In this document: piece after piece, positions 1-7,207 of the stretch
How the letters are laid out: every line of letters begins with the position of its first letter
Position numbering within the stretch: position 1 is the first letter of the stretch
NCBI RefSeq assembly: GCF_011762125.1
Contig: NZ_JAASQN010000007.1
Coordinates: 166,438-230,437, forward strand
Reading direction: 5' to 3'
DNA: 64,000 nt
Source of the DNA: Sphingopyxis panaciterrae
GTDB lineage: Bacteria > Pseudomonadota > Alphaproteobacteria > Sphingomonadales > Sphingomonadaceae
The notes under the pieces: generated by a model
Told to the model about the DNA's origin: nothing
Databases searched by the model: none
The model's input: only the letters and a program-made list of their open reading frames with translations
Translations under genes and position numbers: made by a program

Positions 1-2039
1 TCCAGCGTCAGGATGCGCGACCGTCCGAGCAGCGTCGGCGCCGGGTCAAGCGTCGCGGTCGAGGTCGGTACCCGGGTCACGTCGACATCGTTGAAGTTCG
101 CCGCCAGCGTCAGATCGAACGTGCCGAGGCTGTCGGTCCGCGCCTTGTAATTGGCGACGACGTCGATGCCCTGCGTTTTCGAGCGTACACCGTTGATGAA
201 GAAGCGCGCCGCCTGAACGTCGAGCGGATCGAGGATCGCGTTGATCGGATCGCCCGGCGCGCCCGTGCCGCGGATATTTTCTGACAGTGCGATCTGATTG
301 CGAATCTTGATCTGATAGGCATCGACGGTCAGGCTGAACGGTCCGCTGTGGATCACCCCGCCAAGCGAGAAGTTGGTCGACTTCTCTGGTTCGAGCGGCA
401 GGCCGCCGAGCGCTACAGCGACGGGGTTGGTCGACGGATAATGGCCAGTCAGCAGCACATTGCCGCTGTCCACCACCGAGGTGACCGAGGTATAATATTG
501 CTGCTGCAGCGACGGCGCACGGAAACCGGTCGAAGCGGTGCCGCGCAGCGCGAACCAGTCGGTCGCGTCGAAGCGCGCCGAGACTTTGCCATTGGCGGTC
601 GATCCGAAGTCCGAATAATCCTCGACCCGGCCCGCAACCGCGACAAGGAAGCGCGACGTCAGTTCGGCCTCGATGTCGATATAGCCGCTGATGTTGCGGC
701 GATGCGCGTCGACCGCGTTCCGCGGTGCAAAGCCAGGGAAGCCTTGCGCGCCGCCGCCTTCGTACGACGCGGGTTCGCCCGGGGCGATCTTGTAACCCTC
801 GCGCCGCCATTCGGCGCCGAACGCAAGGTTAAGCGATTCAAAGACGTCGAACTTGCGCGATACGTCGAGGCCGCCGATCCACTGGTCATAGGTGACCGCG
901 CCGTCGTAAAATTCGGTCGGCGAAGCGCTGCCGAGGCTGTAGTTCGCCGAATCGAGCGTCCGGAACGCGATGCGGTTGCGGCCATAGCTGAGGTTCAGGT
1001 CGATATTCCATTCGCCGACATCGCCGCGCAGGCCCAGCGCGCTCGTCAGGTTGCGCGACTTGGTGTTGATGAGCGGCAGGAAGCCGTCGGGCCAGATGCT
1101 GCCGACGCCCCCCGCCGCCGCCGCGGTGGCCAGGCGCGGGAAAGCCGCGCTCTTGCTGTCGCGGTCCTGATAGCCGACCCAGCCGTAGAGCTGGAGCGCC
1201 TCGCCGATGCCGACGCCGGCATTGGCGAATACCGTCGCCTGTTCGACTTCGGGATCGCCGAAGCGGCTGGTGACGCGCGATGGCGTGACGCGCGGATCGA
1301 AATCGCCGCGGCTGGTCGGCTTGCGGTCGACATATTCGCCCGAGATGGTGAGATAGCCGTCGTTGCCGAAGCCGATCCCCTGCCAGCCCGACACGGTCAG
1401 CACAGGTTCGCCGGTCACGCTGCGGCTGCCGCGCGCGGTATCGACGTCGGTCGCGTAAATGCCATAGGTCGCCGACACCCCGCCGCCCTCGCGCGCTTCG
1501 CGCAGGCGCAGGTTGATGACGCCGGCGATGGCGTCGGAGCCATATTGCGCCGAGGCACCGTCGCGCAGCACCTCGATCCGGTCGAGCGCGACAGTGGGAA
1601 TCGTGTTGAGGTCGACCGCCGCCGAACCGCGGCCGACCGACCCGTTGACGTTGAGCAGCGCCGAGGTGTGCGCGCGCGTGCCGTTGATCAGCACCAGCGT
1701 CTGGTCGGGCGACAGGCCGCGCAGCGTCGCGGGGCGGATCGCGTCGGTGCCGTCGACCGCCGACGATCGCTTGAAGTCGATCGAGGGAGCGATGGCCGCG
1801 AGCGCCTGCCCGACCTCGGTCGAACCCTGACGGCGCAGCGTTTCGCCGCTGAGCACATCGACCGGTGCGGGGGAATCGAGTCGCGAACGGCCCGCCGCAC
1901 GCGTTCCGGTCACGATGATCTCATCACCCTGCGACGCGCCGGCGTCGGCTGGAAGCTCGCTGTCCTGCGCAAAGACGGGAACCGCACCGAAAGCGGCAAT
2001 CGCGATCAGGCTGGCAGTGAAGGGGATCGAACGGTGCAT
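1..2039 (-). CDS. TonB-dependent receptor, C-terminus cut by window edge
   Basis: Outer-membrane TonB-dependent receptor for active import of an unidentified substrate. The reading frame is open from an ATG at 2039 to base 1 (679 codons), so the C-terminal barrel end lies outside the window. A signal peptide ends near FAQD (residue 25), followed by a TonB-box region (EIIVTGTR, about 40-47). The plug domain then contains LVLINGTRAHT and the end-of-plug signature YGSDAIAGVINL near residue 170; beta-barrel repeats follow (for example RGTASTGFRAPSL). The start is supported by AGGAGG about 7 bases upstream. The plug resembles the receptor at 37703-40711 (LVLVNGKRR, YGSDAVSGVVNI), so both belong to the same subclass. 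The substrate cannot be told from sequence. Confidence 0.93.
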   Translation of the reverse strand, partial: MHRSIPFTASLIAIAAFGAVPVFAQDSELPADAGASQGDEIIVTGTRAAGRSRLDSPAPVDVLSGETLRRQGSTEVGQALAAIAPSIDFKRSSAVDGTDAIRPATLRGLSPDQTLVLINGTRAHTSALLNVNGSVGRGSAAVDLNTIPTVALDRIEVLRDGASAQYGSDAIAGVINLRLREAREGGGVSATYGIYATDVDTARGSRSVTGEPVLTVSGWQGIGFGNDGYLTISGEYVDRKPTSRGDFDPRVTPSRVTSRFGDPEVEQATVFANAGVGIGEALQLYGWVGYQDRDSKSAAFPRLATAAAAGGVGSIWPDGFLPLINTKSRNLTSALGLRGDVGEWNIDLNLSYGRNRIAFRTLDSANYSLGSASPTEFYDGAVTYDQWIGGLDVSRKFDVFESLNLAFGAEWRREGYKIAPGEPASYEGGGAQGFPGFAPRNAVDAHRRNISGYIDIEAELTSRFLVAVAGRVEDYSDFGSTANGKVSARFDATDWFALRGTASTGFRAPSLQQQYYTSVTSVVDSGNVLLTGHYPSTNPVAVALGGLPLEPEKSTNFSLGGVIHSGPFSLTVDAYQIKIRNQIALSENIRGTGAPGDPINAILDPLDVQAARFFINGVRSKTQGIDVVANYKARTDSLGTFDLTLAANFNDVDVTRVPTSTATLDPAPTLLGRSRILTL

Positions 2040-2175
2040 GGAAAGCCTCCTGGTCAATATTATATTCTGGGGTGGCGCCAACGACCCGGATGACAAAAGC
2101 TTTGCCGCGGGGTCGAGGGCCGACGATGGGTCTAGCAGGCGCGGGCGGAAGCGAGCGCCGGAAGATTTCTTATTG

Positions 2176-2218
2176 AAACTCAAGAAAAACTATCAATTCA
2201 ATTAATTTAATTGAGTTT
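2176..2218. promoter_or_regulatory. Nested AT-rich inverted repeats upstream of the receptor gene
   Basis: A very AT-rich island in GC-rich DNA. An inner perfect inverted repeat TCAATTA-ATT-TAATTGA (2198-2214) lies inside an outer pair AAACTCAA (2176-2183) and TTGAGTTT (2211-2218). It sits 140-180 bases upstream of the receptor start on the minus strand. An operator or promoter-upstream element for that receptor is the likely role. A weak hairpin terminator is the alternative. Confidence 0.45.
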
Positions 2219-2289
2219 TTAACTCGTCATGCTCGATGCTTGCCGGGCGATGCGCCCACCCGACCCGGCTGCCCCGCATCGCAGCATGA

Positions 2290-2427
2290 TCACAGCCCGA
2301 GACGCTGCCAGAATTCCTGCGGGGTAATCCGGTGGCCGTCGTTCGGCGGCGACCAGGATGGATGGGGAAGCGGGGCCGGCACGGCAAAAGCGCGCTGGCG
2401 GGGGGCGGGACGTCGGCGGTGACTCAT
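2290..2427 (-). CDS. Possible small protein, 45 residues
   Basis: Short open frame in the 650-base gap between the left-edge receptor and the first serine hydrolase. It begins with ATG, preceded by GGAG with a six-base spacer, and ends at TGA 2290. The product is basic and proline-rich at the N-terminus (starts MSHRRRPAPRQ) and ends with an amphipathic stretch (ITPQEFWQRLGL) that looks like protein rather than random translation. No family is recognised. It could be chance coding in GC-rich DNA; the ribosome-binding site and the non-random C-terminus are the only support. Confidence 0.3.
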   Translation of the reverse strand: MSHRRRPAPRQRAFAVPAPLPHPSWSPPNDGHRITPQEFWQRLGL

Positions 2428-2697
2428 TCGTATCTCCACTATCAGGAAGCACGAATCCGGCGGTCACGGTGTTCGTGCGCTTTAGCCGTTGGTGACGCGG
2501 AGCAAGCTGACGGAATCAAAAGCCGCGAAGCCCGGGGGCTTGGATTTTCTCTACAAAATAGATTGAGATTCTTCGCGGCACGCTTTCTTGGCACGGCGCA
2601 AGCAAATCTTGTTTGAAAAGCATTGGGCCGCTCGGGCCTTGCGGCGTGGCATGGCAGACGACTTAGCCAAGCTCGCCCCGAACCGAGCTACTCGCGA

Positions 2698-4287
2698 TCA
2701 AACTTTGACGAAGCCCATGTGGCGCATGCGTCCGAAATCAAGCGTCAGGCTCTTCCCGTCCGTGGCCAACGTCAGGATGCCGCTGACCGCCGCAAAAACG
2801 GTCTGTTCGATGCGCCAGATATCGGTGGTGACCGGGGTCAGCATATAATCTGCCCAGCCATGGCGGCCGTGCATCCTGCCCCGCGCGCCGTCACTATCCT
2901 CCATCAGCGTGAAGGTCGCGTCGAGCGCTTCCGATCGATAGGCACCGGCCCGATCGCCGAGCTTCGCTTCGCTGTCGGTCTCGATCTCGCTCAGTACATC
3001 CTCGTTGCCAAAGTCGGAGAAGATCAGGCTGTTGCCATCGAGGCGAAGGCGCTGCTGAAGAAATGCCGCCGCGTCGGGCAAGTGCAGCGTGCCTTCGGCA
3101 TCAGGCGAGACCGGCGTCGGCGCACCGCCGTCGACCGACATCATCTGCATGTCGTCGGCCGCCGACAGCGCGATGACGCGGCCGTCGGCCATCGATACGA
3201 AAGTGCCGGTGCGCTTTGCATATTCCTGCTTGTCGGGCTGGGGCGCGAGGCCCTCGACACAGGCATCGATGACCTTGAGCGCGAGCGTGACGCCGCTGAC
3301 GTCGGCGCGATTGACGCCGATGCTGATATCGAGCCCCGCGTCCGGCATCTTGATCATCTGCGAATTGCCGCCCATCACCCCGCCGGCGTGGTGGATCACC
3401 ACGGCGCCGCGATAGGTTTCGCGCATCAGGCCGAGGCCATAGTTGGTCGAATGGCCGCTGTTCAGCATCTGCGGTTCGATCATCCGTTGCCATGTTTCGC
3501 TGGAGCCAACGGTCGGGGCATCCATGTGCCTCAGCCATAACAGCATGTCGTCCATGGTCGAAACCATGCCGCCTGCGCCGCTGATCTCCATGCCCATATG
3601 GGTCTTGGAAAACACGCCCGTGGCGCCCCGGAAATGGAGCGTCGCGCTGTTGGGTACAAAGTCGCTGTCCCAGCGCCGCAGCATCGTCTGGTGCATGCCG
3701 ACCGGCGTGAAGATGCGCTCGCGCAGCACGTCGTCGAGCGGCTTAGCTGTGATTTTCTCGATCGCCGCGGTCAGCAGCATATAAGCGCCGTTGTTGTAGC
3801 TCCATCGTTCGCCGGGTTCGAAATCGGCGTCGTCGATGGTCTCGTAATAGGCGAGCATCTGCTCGTCGGTGACGGGACGATTGACGCCGTGTACCGACAT
3901 GGTGACCGACAGCAGGTCGCGAATGCCGCTGGTGTGACCCATCAGGCGGCGCATCGTCGCGGCGCCGTTCACCGGCGAGAGGCCGGAGACATATTTACCG
4001 ATCGGATCGTCGAGACCCGCGAGGCCATCCTCGACCAGCAGCATGTAGGCCAAGCAGGCGAAATGCTTGGTGGTCGAGCCGATGCGCATGCGCATCCCTG
4101 GCGTCAGCAGCGTCGGCAGCTCCATGTTCGCCAGGCCAAAACCCTTGCGATAGACGGGCACCCCGCCGATCGCGATTCCGACCGCCGCGCCCGGCAGTTG
4201 CGACTGGTCGATATCGGCGAAGATCCTGTCGATTTCCATTTCGTCGAAACGGGTCTTGATCATATCGGTCAATGGATTCTTCCTCAT
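2698..4287 (-). CDS. Serine hydrolase, beta-lactamase / D-aminopeptidase (S12) family
   Basis: 529-residue enzyme with the penicillin-binding fold. Catalytic signatures: S71-T-T-K74 (SxxK), Y164-N-N166 (YxN) and H300-A-G302 (the HxG variant of KTG). After the catalytic domain (to about 345) come roughly 180 residues of predicted beta-rich sequence. This matches the three-domain plan of Ochrobactrum-type D-aminopeptidase, which is about 520 residues, rather than a plain class C beta-lactamase. No signal peptide is obvious, so it is probably cytoplasmic. The start has GGAGG 7-8 bases upstream. It is the last gene of a minus-strand set 33 bases after a second S12 gene. Expected role: release of N-terminal D- or small residues from peptides or amides; the substrate is inferred. 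Confidence 0.85.
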   Translation of the reverse strand: MRKNPLTDMIKTRFDEMEIDRIFADIDQSQLPGAAVGIAIGGVPVYRKGFGLANMELPTLLTPGMRMRIGSTTKHFACLAYMLLVEDGLAGLDDPIGKYVSGLSPVNGAATMRRLMGHTSGIRDLLSVTMSVHGVNRPVTDEQMLAYYETIDDADFEPGERWSYNNGAYMLLTAAIEKITAKPLDDVLRERIFTPVGMHQTMLRRWDSDFVPNSATLHFRGATGVFSKTHMGMEISGAGGMVSTMDDMLLWLRHMDAPTVGSSETWQRMIEPQMLNSGHSTNYGLGLMRETYRGAVVIHHAGGVMGGNSQMIKMPDAGLDISIGVNRADVSGVTLALKVIDACVEGLAPQPDKQEYAKRTGTFVSMADGRVIALSAADDMQMMSVDGGAPTPVSPDAEGTLHLPDAAAFLQQRLRLDGNSLIFSDFGNEDVLSEIETDSEAKLGDRAGAYRSEALDATFTLMEDSDGARGRMHGRHGWADYMLTPVTTDIWRIEQTVFAAVSGILTLATDGKSLTLDFGRMRHMGFVKV

Positions 4288-4320
4288 CCAGATCCTCCAC
4301 CTGACTTAGCCCGGATCGCG

Positions 4321-5661
4321 TCAGGGAATACGATTGAAAATCCGCGCCATCGATCCCATTCGCTGCATCTTTCCGTTCGCATCAGGGTCGACGAAGGCCA
4401 GCGGGAACGCGTTCGCCTCGCCGTTCAGGCTCATCCGGAAAAGATGGTCGCCGACCCGCTCCAGTTGATAGATTGGCGCCCGGGCGCTGTCAGTCTCGTA
4501 AACCGCGAACCTTGCGACCATTCTGGCCGATAACCGGCCGCCCTCGCGGAACACATCGAACCGGTAAATCTGGTTCTGGAAGCTGCCTTCATAGGCTGCA
4601 GCATCGAACGCGCCATCGACCGGTGCCAGAGGTTCGACCGCCGCGCCCCAGCTGGCGAGAAGCGGCTCGATGAGCGGCGCGTCGAACGGTCCATGCCGGG
4701 AGCAATTGGTCAGAAGCGCGAACGTCCTGCCGCTCTCCGGGTGAGCGTAGAGTATCGAATTGACGCCGGGACCGCCGCCGCCATGAGACAGCACGCCGCC
4801 TGGCAGAAGCAACCAGCCGAGACCCACGCGCCATGTGGCGGGAGAAGCGAAGCGGGCGGTTTCCGTGGCCATGAGCAACGCGCTCGCCTTCGAAAGAATA
4901 CGAACACCGTTGACGCCGACGCCGCCGTTTATCAGTGCGCGGGCGAATGCCACCAGATCAGCGGCGGTCATCATGACCGTGGCGCCCGCCGCGGCAAAGC
5001 TCAGGGGCAGGAAAGGCTTGCTGCTCTGAACGAGCTTGCCTTCTCCGTCGACCTGATCGCCGACGCTGACGCGAAAGCGGGGCAGTTCGGTGATGTCGGC
5101 CAGCGAATGGCGGAGCCCGAGCGGCTCGAAGATGCGCGACTTGATCAGGCTGTACCAGCCCTCTCGCCGCAGCTTCTGGGCGATGTAGCCAGCAATGACG
5201 GTACCGATGTTCGAATAGGCCGTCGCTTCGCCCGGCGGATGGATCTGCGGCCTGGCGGCGCAATCCTCGATCGCATTTTCGATGCGTTGTTCGTCAAAAT
5301 CGCGATATTCGGGAACGTCATAGTCGATGCCGTTGGTGTGATTGATCAGCATCCGGCAGGTGATCTTTGCCAGAGCCTCCGGATCGCCGAGCTGCAATTC
5401 GGGCAGATGCTTGGTCACGGGATCGTCGAGGTCGATCAGCCCGTCATCGACGAGTTGCATGAACAAGGTGGCGTTCAGCACCTTGGTGATCGAACCGATA
5501 TGCATCAACGTGTCGAGCGTCACCGGATCGCCGGTCACGCTGTTGCGCAGGCCGCCTACCGCCTCGTGCAACCGCTCGCCGTCCCAGTAGGCGAAGGACG
5601 CCCCGGTCACCTCGCCGTTTCCCGTGATATCCTCGATGACCGAGGCGAAATCGATGGTCAT
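4321..5661 (-). CDS. Serine hydrolase, beta-lactamase-like (S12) family
   Basis: 446-residue penicillin-binding-fold hydrolase. Numbered from the chosen start, it has S57-I-T-K60, Y149-S-N151 and a glycine-rich H293-GGGG motif in place of KTG. A C-terminal segment from about 340 is predicted beta-rich. An earlier ATG exists at 5667, but the Shine-Dalgarno AAGGA is only two bases from it and seven from the chosen ATG. No signal peptide is seen. It is 24 bases downstream of the amidohydrolase gene and 33 upstream of the other S12 gene, so the three are very likely co-transcribed. It is divergent from its neighbour in sequence, so this is not a recent tandem duplication. Esterase, peptidase or amidase activity are all possible. 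Confidence 0.85.
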   Translation of the reverse strand: MTIDFASVIEDITGNGEVTGASFAYWDGERLHEAVGGLRNSVTGDPVTLDTLMHIGSITKVLNATLFMQLVDDGLIDLDDPVTKHLPELQLGDPEALAKITCRMLINHTNGIDYDVPEYRDFDEQRIENAIEDCAARPQIHPPGEATAYSNIGTVIAGYIAQKLRREGWYSLIKSRIFEPLGLRHSLADITELPRFRVSVGDQVDGEGKLVQSSKPFLPLSFAAAGATVMMTAADLVAFARALINGGVGVNGVRILSKASALLMATETARFASPATWRVGLGWLLLPGGVLSHGGGGPGVNSILYAHPESGRTFALLTNCSRHGPFDAPLIEPLLASWGAAVEPLAPVDGAFDAAAYEGSFQNQIYRFDVFREGGRLSARMVARFAVYETDSARAPIYQLERVGDHLFRMSLNGEANAFPLAFVDPDANGKMQRMGSMARIFNRIP

Positions 5662-5685
5662 TTCCATGTCCTTCCAGATTGATCT

Positions 5686-7134
5686 CTATCCGTGCCCGCC
5701 GCTGATGCACGACGGGCATCCGGGCAGCCGCGTGCCATGGTGAAGGAAGCGCTTGTAATGGGCTTCCTCTTCGAGCGGCGGCGAAAGGTCCGCCGTCAAC
5801 AGGGGGGTTGCAGGGAGCGCAGCGAGGTCGACGAGCGCACCATCCTTGATGACCGCATGGATGCTGCGATAATGGTCGGCGGCTTCCAGCGGGTTCTTGT
5901 CGAGCACCAGCATGTCAGCGATCTTGCCGGTTTCGAGCGTGCCGAGATCGGCGTCCATCTTGTACGCCCGGGCGATGTTGCGCGTCGCGGCGTGGAGCAG
6001 GTCCATCGCTGCCATGCCCTTTTCCTCCATGGCTCGAAGCCACGCGAAGTGCCCGGTCGCCAGGCGGCCGAGCGCCTCCTGTTCGGGCATGCCGTTCCAG
6101 GTGGCCGCCAGCCAGGGCTCGCGCAGGAGTTCCGGGGCGAACACGCCGCCGTCATTCGCCAACAGGATCGGCGCGCCCGAACCGATGAGGTTGCGGGCAT
6201 TCATGTCCGACGCCGACCACATCGTCCATTCGAGATCGGACACCACGCCCTTGACGTGCGCCAGTCCCGCTTCGGTGACCGGAAAGACCACCGCGCCGCA
6301 CTGGCTGCGCGCGAACAGGTCGAGCGTCTCGCCGGGGATCGGCACCGGGCCGGTCATGTTGCAATGGGTGACCAGGTCGCAGCCGGCCTCGATCGACATG
6401 CGCAGGCTTTCGACCGTGGTGCTGTGCGACTGGACGGTCCGCCCCGCGGCATGCCCCGCCTCAACGATCGCCCGCTGCGTCCGCTCCGAAAATTGCAGAA
6501 AAGCGCCCGCGGCCAGTGCGCCATGTTCGGATGCGCCATATTTGACGAAATCGATCCCGCGATCGATGTAGCTGGCGACTTCTTCCCCGACTTGATCGGG
6601 GGTCATCCACATCAGATGGCGGCCGCTGTTTTCGACCCAGGTCGCATTGACGCGATCGACGAACCACGAACTCGCAACCTCGGCCGCCTTGCCGAAGAAG
6701 TCACCGGAGAAAGGCCCATCGAAACCGATGATGTTGCCTGCGCAGCGAATGCGGCTGCCGACGGTTTCACCGCGGTCGATCCGGTCGCGTACCGTCATCA
6801 GCGCGCGGCGCGGACCCCAGGTATCGAATACCGTGGTCATACCGGCTTTCAGCGCGACTTGCGCCGCCTCGGTAATCAGTTCCTCATAACGTCCGTCGAA
6901 GCGCAGCAGCGTTTCGAGCGTCGCATTGACGAGCAGGTGGACGTTGGCGTTCATCAGCCCGGGGATGACGAACTTGCCCGCGATATCGAGGGTGCGGGCA
7001 CCCTCCGGAACGTCCAGCTCCTCGCGCCGGCCCATCGCACGGATGCGGCCGCCCTCGACCAGGATGGCGCCGTCCGTAAGCGGTTTGTCCGCAACGCCGT
7101 CGATGATCGTGGCGCCGGTGATTAACAGGGTCAT
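5686..7134 (-). CDS. Amidohydrolase family protein with altered first metal motif
   Basis: 482-residue metal-dependent hydrolase of the imidazolonepropionase/dihydroorotase-like superfamily. It has the N-terminal beta sandwich (GATIIDG, then IPGLMNANVHL), a middle TIM-barrel part with a candidate carboxylated lysine (FVKYG), later histidines (QSHST, THCN), a late aspartate (LANDGG) and the C-terminal KIADMLVLDKNP strand. The first metal motif is N62-A-N64-V-H66, where most relatives have DxHxH; this may change metal content or activity. A GTG at 7140 is possible, but AAGG spacing favours ATG 7134. It follows the receptor gene and precedes two S12 hydrolases, so it probably acts on the same imported material. 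Confidence 0.85.
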   Translation of the reverse strand: MTLLITGATIIDGVADKPLTDGAILVEGGRIRAMGRREELDVPEGARTLDIAGKFVIPGLMNANVHLLVNATLETLLRFDGRYEELITEAAQVALKAGMTTVFDTWGPRRALMTVRDRIDRGETVGSRIRCAGNIIGFDGPFSGDFFGKAAEVASSWFVDRVNATWVENSGRHLMWMTPDQVGEEVASYIDRGIDFVKYGASEHGALAAGAFLQFSERTQRAIVEAGHAAGRTVQSHSTTVESLRMSIEAGCDLVTHCNMTGPVPIPGETLDLFARSQCGAVVFPVTEAGLAHVKGVVSDLEWTMWSASDMNARNLIGSGAPILLANDGGVFAPELLREPWLAATWNGMPEQEALGRLATGHFAWLRAMEEKGMAAMDLLHAATRNIARAYKMDADLGTLETGKIADMLVLDKNPLEAADHYRSIHAVIKDGALVDLAALPATPLLTADLSPPLEEEAHYKRFLHHGTRLPGCPSCISGGHG

Positions 7135-7207
7135 TGTCACTACCTTTTAAAGAATCGGCCGGGTTTGCGGTCAGCCCGCTTATAGCTTGGCCGCTGCGGC
7201 CGCCGGG

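Noticed and set aside
2529..2555. Terminator AAGCC-CGGG-GGCTT followed by TTTT
   Set aside because: Stem is only five pairs, the T-run is short and no plus-strand gene ends just upstream.
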